Of a stretch of DNA of 64,000 nucleotides, positions 48,701 to 57,429 are shown piece after piece. Positions within the stretch are counted from its first letter, which is position 1. The number at the start of each line of letters is the position of its first letter. The position numbers and the translations under genes are program-made. This DNA comes from Actinomyces naeslundii (GTDB lineage: Bacteria > Actinomycetota > Actinomycetes > Actinomycetales > Actinomycetaceae). The DNA lies in assembly GCF_001956585.1 (NCBI RefSeq), contig NZ_MSRR01000001.1:1-64000 (forward strand). The letters are read 5' to 3'. The notes beneath the pieces were generated by a model. The model saw nothing but the letters and a program-made list of their open reading frames with translations, was not told the origin of the DNA and did not search any database.

Positions 48701-49942
48701 CTAGTCCTTCCGCGCGACGGCGGCGCGGTGGGAAATCGAGGACTGGAAGCTGGTCTCAGGCGAGGGCGCGGCCGGGGCCTGCGCGGCGGTGACGGTGGCC
48801 TGGGCAAGGACCTGGTCTCCGTCGGCCCCGCCGTAGATGACCAGGCTCTGTCCTGCGGCCACGCCGCGCAGGGGGGAGACCAGCTCGGCGTGCAGGAGGC
48901 CGGCGGCCTCATCGACGCGGACCCGGGCCGGAACCGGGCGGCCGTGGGCGCGAACCTGGACGCTGGCCTCCTGCCAGCCGACGGCCGGAGATCGGTCGAG
49001 ATCGGAGGTGTCGGCGGACGGGCTGCCCGCGAGCGGCTCGGGATCGGCGAGCAGAACGAGTCCGTCGCCATCGACCGCGCTGCGGCTGAGCAGCTCCTCG
49101 GGGCCGACGACGACCTCGTTGGTGGCCGGGCGCGTCTCGATGACGTAGCGGGGGCGGCCGTCGTCGGCCGGGCGGGACAGGCCCAGGCCCTTGCGCTGGC
49201 CGACGGTGAAGCCGAAGTAGCCCTGGTGGGTTCCCAGGACCTCGCCGTCGGGGGAGACCATGGCGCCCTGTCTGGCGCCGAGCGAGCGGGTCAGGAAGCC
49301 GCGGGTGTCGCCGTCGGCCACGAAGCAGATGTCGTAGGAGTCCGGCTTGGAGGCCACCGGAAGGCCGCGGTCCTCGGCCTCGGCGCGCACCTGCGCCTTG
49401 GAGAGCGCGTCGCCAAGCGGGAAGAGGGCCCGGGCCAGGCCCTCGCGGCCGGAGACCGCCAGGACGTAGGACTGGTCCTTGGCGGTGTCGACGGCGCGGC
49501 GCAGCGTCAGGCCCGTGGTGTCGCCGGGGCGGCCGGAGGAGGCGCCGCCGCTCAGGCGCGCGTAGTGGCCGGTGGCGACGGCGTCGAATCCCAGGGCAAG
49601 CCCGCGCTCGAGGAGGGCGTCGAACTTGACGCGCTCGTTGCAGCGCACGCACGGGTTGGGGGTGCGACCGGCACGGTACTCGTCGAGGAAGTCGGCCACG
49701 ACGCGCTCCTCGAACTCCTCGGACAGGTCCCACACGTAGAAGGGGATCCCCAGGATCTGGGCGGCCCAACGGGCGTCGGCGGAGTCCTCGATGGAGCAGC
49801 AGCCGCGCGAGCCCGAGCGGGTCTGGGCGCGGTTGCGGGTCAGGGCCATGTGGACGCCCACGACCTCGTGACCGGCGTCGACGGCGCGCGCGGCGGCCAC
49901 GGCGGAGTCGACTCCGCCGGACAGGGCGGCCAGGACGCGCAC
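48701..49942 (-). CDS. mnmA: tRNA-specific 2-thiouridylase
   Basis: Thiolates U34 of tRNAs for Glu, Gln and Lys. The 413-residue protein has the PP-loop [16 protein letters not shown] near the N-terminus, first catalytic Cys in [15 protein letters not shown] (about 99) and second in [11 protein letters not shown] (about 205), then [16 protein letters not shown]. The GTG start has AAGGAGAT just upstream. The cysteine desulfurase that normally supplies its sulfur is the next core gene on this strand, 1.3 kb upstream, with unrelated small genes between. Confidence 0.96.
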   Translation of the reverse strand: MRVLAALSGGVDSAVAAARAVDAGHEVVGVHMALTRNRAQTRSGSRGCCSIEDSADARWAAQILGIPFYVWDLSEEFEERVVADFLDEYRAGRTPNPCVRCNERVKFDALLERGLALGFDAVATGHYARLSGGASSGRPGDTTGLTLRRAVDTAKDQSYVLAVSGREGLARALFPLGDALSKAQVRAEAEDRGLPVASKPDSYDICFVADGDTRGFLTRSLGARQGAMVSPDGEVLGTHQGYFGFTVGQRKGLGLSRPADDGRPRYVIETRPATNEVVVGPEELLSRSAVDGDGLVLLADPEPLAGSPSADTSDLDRSPAVGWQEASVQVRAHGRPVPARVRVDEAAGLLHAELVSPLRGVAAGQSLVIYGGADGDQVLAQATVTAAQAPAAPSPETSFQSSISHRAAVARKD

Positions 49943-50080
49943 GAGGATCTCCTTCAGGCAAGCGGGTAGCCGTTGCTACGGCCGTGGCAGGCTACCGCAG
50001 GTCGACCGCGACGGGGCAACCGGAAGAACCCAGAGGACCTCGTGGCGCCCGGCATAGATGGCGCTGAGGGAGGAGATGTC

Positions 50081-50143
50081 ATGCCTGACGAGTACGCCGT
50101 CGGCGCCCGCGGTTTCTGCCAGCCCCTGCGCGATCAGTGCTGA
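50081..50143 (+). other. Possible 20-aa leader peptide frame
   Basis: An ATG directly behind a strong ribosome site (GGGAGGAGATGTC) opens a 20-codon frame (MPDEYAVGARGFCQPLRDQC) that stops at 50143. It could be a leader peptide, a broken gene start or chance. The remainder of 49943-50342 shows no recognisable gene. Confidence 0.25.
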
Positions 50144-50342
50144 TGCTCGGTGTTCTTCGTTTTCCGTCGGGGGAGTACAAGCGCGTTCTCAGCGTGGTGG
50201 GCGAGCATGCGACGGTTGCGCCTGAGCACGTTCCAGCAGCGTCTGGACAACGGCATCATGCCGGTCGTCGTGCTCGACTCGACAAGGGGGCGGCAGTCCA
50301 TGTCGGTGTGCTCATGTCTCATCGTTCACGAAAGGAGCCTCA

Positions 50343-50639
50343 ATGTCTGATGCGTGGTTGGCCTTCTTGGTTATTTTCGCCATGCTGCTGGCGATCTGGC
50401 GGATAGCAGACGGTCGAGAGCGTCCGATGACGAAGAGCGAGCAGGAACGAATGTTCTTCCGGCAGACCTACCACCTGTCGATCGATCGCATGCTCTCGGA
50501 GAGCCCGCTGGATCGTGCCGAGGTGCGGCGACTGCGTGACTCCGGGAGAAGAGACGGGCGTGTGCGAGCCATCAGGTACGTACGAGAATGGGACCCCGTT
50601 CCTCGGGAGATCGCCGCCCAGTTCGTCGATCGCGTGTGA
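50343..50639 (+). CDS. Small membrane-anchored protein, unknown
   Basis: A 98-residue protein with a strong ribosome site (AAAGGAGCC, 4 bp before ATG). One N-terminal span (WLAFLVIFAMLLAIWRI, about 5-21) is followed by a charged cytosolic part (MTKSEQERMFFRQTYHLSIDR). No family recognised. It lies in the 1.3 kb separating mnmA from its usual cysteine desulfurase partner, next to a palindromic repeat, so this interval may be an older insertion. Confidence 0.55.
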   Translation: MSDAWLAFLVIFAMLLAIWRIADGRERPMTKSEQERMFFRQTYHLSIDRMLSESPLDRAEVRRLRDSGRRDGRVRAIRYVREWDPVPREIAAQFVDRV

Positions 50640-50653
50640 GAGGCGGCGCTGGA

Positions 50654-50767
50654 GGATCGCGAACTGCGTTTTCCGTCCAGGACGTACTTTTCCCGCAAAC
50701 GACTGCTGGCGGGCACCAGTCGTTTGCGGGACAACGCAGTCCTCGATCGACAAGTACGTTCCCGATC
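50654..50767. repeat. Palindromic intergenic repeat, copy 3 (best preserved)
   Basis: Left arm 50654-50705 (GATCGCGAACTGCGTTTTCC ... CCCGCAAACGACTG) and right arm 50717-50767 (CAGTCGTTTGCGGGA ... AAGTACGTTCCCGATC) pair perfectly for 15 bp around the loop, and again at the ends. The right arm's complement gives the clearest consensus: GATCGGGAACGTACTT, TCGATCGAGGACTGCGTT, TCCCGCAAACGACTG. It lies between two convergent genes. Confidence 0.9.
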
Positions 50768-50835
50768 ACGAAGAGATCGGGCTCAAGAGCGGATAGTCGG
50801 GTGCAGAGCGCTGTTGCGCTGCTGTTGAGGACTGA

Positions 50836-51201
50836 TCAACGGGCAGCGAACTCGTGGCCGGCGCGAATGAGGTCCCTGAGCCAGTCGCTCTGCGCAGCCT
50901 CCATCGTCTTGACGACGACGTGGTGGTTCCACCTGTTCGCACTGACCTGATCGACGCGGTGGAAGCGCGGATCCTCCAGGGGACGGTCGAGCCTCACGTT
51001 CAGGAACAGTGTGCCGTCGCCCGTCTTCTCATAGGCCCAGACCCACAGGAACTTCCGGTTGACGGAGAAGCTCACCTGGGCCGTCAGGTGCTTCGTGACA
51101 GAGCCGAGCGAGAGGACAGAGGACTCGATTGCCGCGTACATGGCGGCCGTTGCCGGCTTGCCGCTGAAGTCGCCGATCATCTTGTTCGAGGCGGTTGGCA
51201 T
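50836..51201 (-). CDS. DUF5655-family protein
   Basis: A 121-residue protein. The pattern (GKPATAAMYAAIESSVLSLG, QVSFSVNRKFLWVWAY, NRWNHHVVVKTMEAAQSDWL) matches the small DUF5655 domain, which occurs alone or fused to other domains and has no known activity. It starts 37 bp downstream of the desulfurase stop and could be co-transcribed with it, within the insertion between the desulfurase and mnmA. Confidence 0.7.
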   Translation of the reverse strand: MPTASNKMIGDFSGKPATAAMYAAIESSVLSLGSVTKHLTAQVSFSVNRKFLWVWAYEKTGDGTLFLNVRLDRPLEDPRFHRVDQVSANRWNHHVVVKTMEAAQSDWLRDLIRAGHEFAAR

Positions 51202-51238
51202 GCGGTGCTCCTCGGTTGCTGTGTCGGACTAGATACTG

Positions 51239-52471
51239 CTAAATGCGCGTCCTTGCCGTCTTGTGCGTCACCTTCCAGGCCCGCCTGGCTCCCTCCAGGG
51301 CGGCGGGAAGAGCGGCGAGTAGGCGCTCGACGTCGTCGGGGCTCGTCTCCCGGCCCAGGGAGCAGCGCAGTGTGGAGCGGGCCGGCCCCTCCTGAAAGCC
51401 CATCGCCAGGAGCACATGGCTCGGCTGGGCGACCCCGGCGTGGCAGGCCGAGCCCGCGGACGCATCGATCCCGGCCAGGTCCAGGGCCATGAGCAGTGCC
51501 TCGACATCGGCCTCCTCGAACCACAGGTGCGCCGTAGAGGCCACATGATCGGCATCCTCGGGCAGCGTGGCGTGAACACCCGGAAGCGTCCCGGCACCCT
51601 CCAGAATCCGGCGCCGCAGCACCGCCAGCCGGGACTCCTGCTCCTGCTGCTCGGCGACCGCCAGCTCTACCGCCAGGGCCAGCGCCCGGGCCGCCACCAC
51701 GTCCTGCGTGCCCGAGCGAATCCCTCGCTCCTGACGGCCCCCGCCCGTAGCCGGCGTCAACGCCAGGTCGCGGCGAAGCACCAGCGCTCCCACTCCCACC
51801 GGCGCCCCCAGCTTGTGCCCTGTCAGGCTCATCGCGTCCAGCCCCCAGCCGTGGAAGTCCACGGGAACCTTCCCCAGGGCCGCGACGGCGTCGGAGTGGA
51901 CGGGTACGTAGCCGGCCTCGTCGGGGTGCCCGGTACCGCTCGCCCCCCGCACGCGCGCCACCAGCGCCGCCATGTCCTGAACCACGCCGGTCTCATTGTT
52001 CGCCGCCATGACCGAGACCAGGGACGCGGGGGAGCGGCCGGTATCGGCTGCCGGCGCCACCGCCCGGGCCAGAGAGTCGAGCTCGACTCTCCCCGCGCCG
52101 TCGACCTCCAGCAGGCTCAGCCCCGCGCCCAGCTCGGCCACGGCGGTGCGCGCCGAGTCCAAGACCGCCGGGTGCTCGATCGGAGAGACCACCAGACGCC
52201 CGCCCGGCAGCGCTCGTGCCCGGCCCGAGACCACCAGGGCATCGGCCTCCGTACCGCCGGAGGTCAGCAGCACCTCGTGCGCATCCACCCTCAGAGCGAC
52301 CGCCAGGCGGGCACGCGCCTCCGCCAGCAGCGCCCCCACCCGTCGGCCAGCGGTGTGCTGCGCGCTCGGATTCGCCCAGCCATCGAGCCCACTGGTCAGG
52401 TCCTCGGCGACCTGCCGGGCGACCTCGGGGCGGACCGGGGATGTGGCGGCGTGATCGAGATAGGTGCGCAC
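51239..52471 (-). CDS. Cysteine desulfurase (NifS/IscS family)
   Basis: Removes sulfur from cysteine as an enzyme persulfide for tRNA thiolation and Fe-S cluster assembly. The 410-residue PLP enzyme has TYLDHAATSPVRPEV at the start, NETGVVQDM, the PLP lysine in SLTGHKLGAPVG (about 219), RSGTQDV and the catalytic Cys in AGSACHAGVAQPSHVL (about 343), where most homologues have GSACSSG. GTG start. Its upstream region begins 15 bp away with the 141-bp direct repeat that opens the island, so its promoter may lie in or beyond that repeat. Confidence 0.93.
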   Translation of the reverse strand: MRTYLDHAATSPVRPEVARQVAEDLTSGLDGWANPSAQHTAGRRVGALLAEARARLAVALRVDAHEVLLTSGGTEADALVVSGRARALPGGRLVVSPIEHPAVLDSARTAVAELGAGLSLLEVDGAGRVELDSLARAVAPAADTGRSPASLVSVMAANNETGVVQDMAALVARVRGASGTGHPDEAGYVPVHSDAVAALGKVPVDFHGWGLDAMSLTGHKLGAPVGVGALVLRRDLALTPATGGGRQERGIRSGTQDVVAARALALAVELAVAEQQEQESRLAVLRRRILEGAGTLPGVHATLPEDADHVASTAHLWFEEADVEALLMALDLAGIDASAGSACHAGVAQPSHVLLAMGFQEGPARSTLRCSLGRETSPDDVERLLAALPAALEGARRAWKVTHKTARTRI

Positions 52472-52485
52472 ACCCCCAGCCTAGA

Positions 52486-52626
52486 CGGCGGCTCAGAAGA
52501 GCCGGACTTTGTCCACATGGGACGACTTTGAAACCGCTTTTCGCATGTGGAGCCGGCCCGTAACGCTCTGACCTGTATAGATGCCAATGGCTCTCGACCG
52601 GCTCGTCGCCAAAGCCGTCCCATACG
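52486..52626. repeat. 141-bp direct repeat, left copy
   Basis: Identical over 141 bp to 62261-62401 and in the same orientation. It includes an internal inverted repeat (TCCACATG ... CATGTGGA). It begins 15 bp upstream of the cysteine desulfurase start and is followed directly by CAGGGGGTCGGCAAAG, probably the end of the ISAs1-like element. Confidence 0.97.
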
Positions 52627-52659
52627 CAGGGGGTCGGCAAAGTCGGGTCAGGTGGTTGG

Positions 52660-53822
52660 TTGGGTGATGAGCTTGATGGCGCGTTTTGGTTGTCGTGACA
52701 GGGATCTGGTGGTGGAGGCGATAGCGGCTTGGGCGCCGTGGGCCAGACGGATGATGCCGGGTGGTCAGGTTGCGCAGGGCGGCCATGATCTCGGGGCCGT
52801 TGCGGGTGCGCAGCTGGTGGCGGTCCTCATCGAAGACGACGTCACGGACCGACGTGGAGCCGGTTCTCGATTCCCCAGTGCCCTTGGACCCAGGCGGCAA
52901 CCTGCTCAGGCTGGGCCTGCTCCATGGGCAGTGAGCAGATCAGGTATGCCACCTCAACGTGCTTCCTGCCCTTGATGGTCCTGGTACGTTGGACCTGGAG
53001 AACCTGAGCCGCTGCGGGGAAGTCCACCCACTTGGGTGCCTGGACGGCCTCGGGCGGAGCGCCGCACCCGCCGCCCATGGCCGGTGTCGACGCTCGAGAC
53101 GGACGGGACCTGCTTCCAGGGCAGGGCCTTGAGCGTCCTGCGCAGAGTCTTCTGGTTGCCTTTGACGGTGAGCACGTAGCGGCCGCCCTGATCGCGGATC
53201 CACTGGGCGGTGTCCACCTGTGTGTGCATGGCATCTGCGATGACCACTACCCCGTCGAGGTCGAGGGGCTCGAGAAGCTCTCTGATGGCGGGGACCTCTG
53301 GATGGACTTGTCCGCTACCCGGACCTGGCTCAGCACAGCGCCCATGGCGTGGTCCAGGGCCGACAGGAGGTGCGGCGCCGAGGCCTGCCCCAGGCGGGCC
53401 CCGCGCACGGTCTTGCCGTCCATCGCGATGACTGTTCTTCCCTCGACGGTGCCGGTACGAGTGCACAACCACGACCTCAGACGGGTATTGAGGTCGGTGG
53501 GGTCCAGGTCCTGCAGCACCCGCCGGATGGTCGACTCCGACGGCAGGGCCTGCCCCGCCTCCAAGCCCAGGGACCGCAGATCAGACGGGGTCAGGTCGGT
53601 GGTGTGCTCCCAGATGGCCGTCAGGCTCCGGCAGCCTGCGAGCACTCCCGTCACGGCCAGGGACAGGACCGTGAACAGGCTGTGGCGCACGCCCCGCCGA
53701 TCCCGGGGGGGGGGCGGTGATGTTCCTAAAGAACCTGGGCCAGGGGCTGGCGCGACAGGGCAGACGTGGTGGAGGATGACATCAGCGCGAGCTCCCAGGA
53801 CGAGGAGATGACTAGACACCAC
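52660..53822 (-). pseudogene. Broken ISAs1-family transposase
   Basis: Read leftward from 53822, successive frames give RHSLFTVLSLAVTGVLAG, TVIAMDGKTVRGARLGQ, HLLSALDHAMGAVLSQV, then after a frameshift DGVVVIADAMHTQVDTAQWI and YVLTVKGNQKTLRRTLKALP, and after another AWVQGHWGIENRLH and VVFDEDRHQLRTRNGPEIMA. These are the ordered DDE segments of ISAs1/H-repeat transposases, with at least three frameshifts, so it is not functional. A run of ten G (53705-53714) lies near the N-terminal end. It abuts the left direct repeat. Confidence 0.85.
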
Positions 53823-53963
53823 TCATCTCATCGTCCCTACGGGGCCCGCGCCCCCGTCCCAGCGACACACCACCCCCATCAAAACGGCTCACACACCCTC
53901 ACCCACCAACCTTGCCGATCCCCTGAGGCATGATCACCCTGAGGAGAAAACCCGTGAAACTGC

Positions 53964-54150
53964 CCCTTCACCCCCGACGACAAGAAATATAACCGAACCG
54001 TTAAGCAGATCAGATACGAGATCGAAAGGGTCATCGCGAACACCCAAGGACCTGGAGGATCCTGCATACCGGCCACAGAAGATCATCGGAAACTTTCCAG
54101 ATAACCGTTAGCAGTCCTCGAAATCATATTCGTCTAAACCCCATGAATAA
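53964..54150 (+). pseudogene. C-terminal fragment of an IS5-like (DDE_4) transposase
   Basis: PFTPDDKKYNRTVKQIRYEI and ERVIANTQ, then in another frame WRILHTGHRRSSETFQITVS, match the C-terminal part of DDE_4 transposases. One frameshift is present and nothing of the catalytic centre remains. The N-terminal type of fragment lies 1.9 kb further on at 55839. Confidence 0.6.
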
Positions 54151-54225
54151 AACTCCATATTAGACACGCCAAGACAACAAATTCCCTAAGAATATGGGCA
54201 AAACAGCGGCAGCAAGCGGAGGTCA

Positions 54226-54470
54226 GTGGAGGTGGTTCACCTGATCTGTTCCCTGCTTGTGATCGATGCTCAGCCCTAGCAGAGCGCAGTCTGGTCCGGT
54301 GCCACTGGCGAATAGAGAAATGGCCCCGCTGGGTCCGAGATGTCGTTTTACGAGGATCGACACCAACTGCGCACCGCAAACTATCCCGAGACTATGGCTG
54401 CGCTGTTTAACCTGGCTTTCAACCTCATCCGCCTCTGCCGCCGACCCTGCCTGTTCGCAATAGGTTCTAA
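54226..54470 (+). pseudogene. Second ISAs1-type C-terminal fragment
   Basis: VEVVHLICSLL, HWRIEKWPRWVRDVV and, one frame over, YEDRHQLRTANYPETMAALF repeat the order of the C-terminal segments seen in the element at 52660-53822, but on the opposite strand and far more diverged. It contains stops and frameshifts. Confidence 0.7.
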
Positions 54471-54559
54471 GAATGATGGTCGATCGGACCAGTTGACCGC
54501 CGCAATTGACAACCTTTCCCAGCTGGTCTGCGCCGAGGCCGTCGATGATGAGATGAGAA

Positions 54560-54960
54560 GGTTCCGATACAATCGTCCTTTCCCAGGTAACGCCCTCGCC
54601 TTCTTCATCGCCAGGCTCGTACATGCGCGTCGTCACCGGCAACGAGGCCAGTTACCGGGTCAAGGTTTCCACCGCGGTCGCTAGCTCCTTCACCTCGAAG
54701 TGTCGGAGGATCCTTCCCTTCTTAACCCGCCAAGATGGCGAAGACGAGCGCCGCAGTCGTATCCTAGTCAGGAAGCGCCTCTACGTCAGCACCTACTGCT
54801 CTCCAGCGACAGTGTCGTGACGATGCCGTCGCAGCACGGACCTCCTACTACAACTGCCATCGCTCCTACGCTTCTGCCTATCATGACCAAACACATGCCG
54901 CTCAACCCGCGTCACGAACACCATAGCCTCACGCAGTTATTAGACTCCTTAAATCAGTTA
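54560..54960 (+). pseudogene. Decayed IS481-family transposase fragment
   Basis: MRVVTGNEASYRVKV, RILVRKRLYVSTYCS and, after a frameshift, SYYNCHRSYASA and HAAQPASRTP parallel the better-preserved IS481 integrase fragment at 61879-62235 (RVVTDNGANYRAQS; RILAEECLYTRTYTS). Catalytic residues are lost (VVTDNG has become VVTGNE). Confidence 0.65.
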
Positions 54961-55079
54961 TCTACTGATTGAGGATCTAGTTAACTAGGTGGTGCAGATC
55001 TTGTCGGGAAAGTGGTTGATTCTCTTCCGGTAGATGTCGCTCCGTCGTTCAATAGTCTTCGCATCTTCGAGGTTTCTTT

Positions 55080-55697
55080 ATGTCTATAAAAAAGCAATTC
55101 AGTGTGACTGTAGTTCTGTTTGAAGATTTCGAACTGCTCGACGCCTGCTGTCCGGTCGGACTGATGTCGCGTTTCCCTGAACTTGGTATCACTATGGTGG
55201 GGGCGCACGTCGGTGGTGTGCGAAGTTATCGAGGTGTAAGTGTTGCGGCAACAAGAGCATATGATGATGTGATCGAAAGCGACATCATTCTCGTCCCTGG
55301 AGGGAGGGGGGCTCGGAGAATCGTTCATGACAAAGTATTCCTTTCCCGCCTCCGGAGATGGGGTGAGGGGGCCAGTGTCATCGCCTCCGTCTGTACTGGA
55401 GCGGCGATACTTGCATCGGCTGGCCTGCTCGACGGGTGTAGAGCTACATCAAATAAGCGGGCATTTTCCTGGGTTAAACAATTTGGTTATGATGTGACCT
55501 GGGTTTCTCGTGCTAGATGGGTACATGATGGAAATCGATGGACTTCATCTGGGGTGATGGCTGGCCTGGATATGACTGTGGCGTTGCTTGTGGAACTCTA
55601 CGGACAAGATCGGGTTAAGAAAGTCGTGGACGAGATTGAATACCTCCCATGTAATGACGCTGACGATGACCCATTCTCTTCGGTGTCGATTGTTTAA
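55080..55697 (+). CDS. DJ-1/PfpI-family protein
   Basis: A 205-residue intact protein of the glutamine amidotransferase-like DJ-1/PfpI superfamily. It begins FSVTVVLFEDFELLDACCPV, has the Glu-side IILVPGGRGARRI and the nucleophile elbow SVCTGAAILASAGLLDG with Cys105, then the TSNKRAF segment and DGNRWTSSGVMAGLDMTVALL, as in isonitrile hydratase-like and ThiJ proteins. The ribosome site is GAGG, 7 bp before ATG. GC is well below the core genome. It stands alone among IS wrecks; a link to the peptide cassette is possible but unproven. Confidence 0.85.
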   Translation: MSIKKQFSVTVVLFEDFELLDACCPVGLMSRFPELGITMVGAHVGGVRSYRGVSVAATRAYDDVIESDIILVPGGRGARRIVHDKVFLSRLRRWGEGASVIASVCTGAAILASAGLLDGCRATSNKRAFSWVKQFGYDVTWVSRARWVHDGNRWTSSGVMAGLDMTVALLVELYGQDRVKKVVDEIEYLPCNDADDDPFSSVSIV

Positions 55698-55838
55698 AAA
55701 TGCGCATGTCTTGAGAGATATTGAGTTTTAATTGTTGGGATGCTGAAAGTGGGGTAAAGGGGGTTTATTCATGGGGGTGTTTAGAATGTTTTAAAGGGGT
55801 GTGTCGCTAAGTAAGGTGGCGTTGCTCTTGGGAGAGTT

Positions 55839-56095
55839 TTGGTGTCTAAGTCGACTCAACGTAGTGGCACGAGGATCACTTGCAGCGAGGTTGTGGACCT
55901 GTGCGAGAGGATTTACACAGAGAACCCCGATTTGCCGGTGGTCGGGGCCCGGGTGCTGGGCCTGTTCCTGTGTGTGTCTGGCTCTGACCTAACTGGGGCA
56001 CAACCTGCCCCAGGCGTTGCTCGCCGTGGCCTACGACGTCTCGCAGGCCACCGCCTCACGCATCATCGCCGCCTACCTTGACTCATGATACCTTG
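55839..56095 (+). pseudogene. N-terminal fragment of an IS5-like (DDE_4) transposase
   Basis: RITCSEVVDLCERIYTENPD and LPVVGARVLGLFLCVSGSDL, then one frame over GHNLPQALLAVAYDVSQATA and SRIIAAYL, form the N-terminal helix-turn-helix region of a DDE_4-type transposase. It is cut at about 56085, and a different element starts soon after. Confidence 0.6.
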
Positions 56096-56184
56096 GTGGT
56101 TTTCGGGGAGGTCGGTGTGAGTTTTCGTTGGTATTGCGGTGTTGGGGGGGGGTGGAGCACTAAGAGGCCGTATGGTGTGCTGGT

Positions 56185-57010
56185 GTGAGCCCGTTTCTGC
56201 GCAAGGTCAGGACTGCTTCGGGGACCATGGCGATGCAAATCGCGGTCAAGGAGAACGGCGTACGCCGGATTGTGGAGCACCTGGGGCTCTGCCCACGACG
56301 AGGCCGGGCTGGCCGCCCTGATGGAGGCTGGGCGGCAGAAGATTGCTGCCTGGCAGGGCCAGGGGCTGCTGGACCTGGAGTCCCTAGAACCGTCACCGGA
56401 CGTACCGGCCTTGTGGGTACCACGTGGAGGCCAAGCGCTTGGCTCTGCTGTGGGAGGTCCTGCACGGGGCCTGCACCTACCTGGGGCTGGGCGAGGCGGT
56501 CGGGGTGATCGGGCTTTTGAGCAGATGGTGCTGGCGCGTTTGATTGAGCCGTCCTCCAGGGACCAGGTCCCCCGTGTCCTGGGTGATCTGGGCCTGGATG
56601 CGGTCAGCGTACGGACCTTTCCCTGGGACGTTGTGTCGAGCGGGGCTACCGGGAGGCGATCTCTCAGGCCCTGTTTGATCACGTCATTGCCACCAGGGTA
56701 CTGGCCCGATGCCTGCAGGAGTGACCACGCTCTACTTCGAGGCTGAGCGTGAGGACGACCTGCGGCAGGCGGGTTAGTCCAAGGAGAGGAGGGTCGATCC
56801 GCAGAGCATCGTGGGCCTGCTGGGCGACCGCCACGGGTTCCCCCTCCAGGTCGGCTGCTGGAAGAGCAACCGGGCCGAGACTACCGCGATCATCCCCGTC
56901 GTGGAGGCCTTCCAGGCTGGTCACGGCATGAGGAGCTCATCATTGTCGCCGACGCCGGCATGCTCTCAGCCTCTAACGAGCGTGTTCAATGGTTCGTGAG
57001 CCCTTGTGGA
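56185..57010 (+). pseudogene. Broken IS1634-family transposase
   Basis: From GTG 56185: SPFLRKVRTASGTMAMQIAV, VRRIVEHLGSAHDEAGLAAL (frame change), MVLARLIEPSSRDQVPRVLG, TTLYFEAEREDDLRQAG then a stop, SKERRVDPQSIVGLLGDRHG and IIVADAGMLSASNE. These occur in the order of IS1634 transposases, with a stop codon, several frameshifts and no C-terminal half. It also contains apparent deletions. Confidence 0.8.
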
Positions 57011-57429
57011 GGGACTGGCACTGATGGCTGCTACCGGTGATGACGACAGGGCTTCTGCTGGTGGGCGGGATGTGGTCTACCAGGTGCGCTCGGCTGGGGC
57101 TCAGGACGGCTTGTTCGAGCAGACCTGGTGCCGGGCAGGTGAGGATGATCGGGGCTGATGGCCTGCTGCCGGCCCTGCACCAAGGGAGACCCTGGAGAAG
57201 GACCTGGCCGCTTGGCTTGAGCGACCATCTGGGCTACGACAAGGGCGAGCCGATCACCTAAGCACACGGCAGTACTAGGAACGGGAACACGTCCAAGACG
57301 GTGAACCCGCCTGGATAGGCCCCTTTGAGGCCTGTGGTGCCTCGGGACCGGGCCGGGACCTTCACCCCGCACCCGGGTAGAGCTAAACAGGCAGTGTCCA
57401 AGAAAACTATAGCAGAGTTCGATGCAGTA
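57011..57429. other. Unassigned remnant DNA between IS1634 fragment and MFS gene
   Basis: A 419-bp GC-rich stretch with no intact frame. GRDVVYQVRSAGAQDG (about 57063) could be a further scrap of the IS1634 transposase. GC drops sharply from about 57395, where the MFS-side DNA begins. Confidence 0.5.

Noticed and set aside
52486-52626. Direct repeats as a transposition target-site duplication
   Set aside because: At 141 bp they are about ten times too long for any known IS target duplication; homologous duplication is more likely.
53701-53716. Ten-G run as a phase-variation switch
   Set aside because: It lies in a transposase that already has several other frameshifts, so slippage there could not restore a product.
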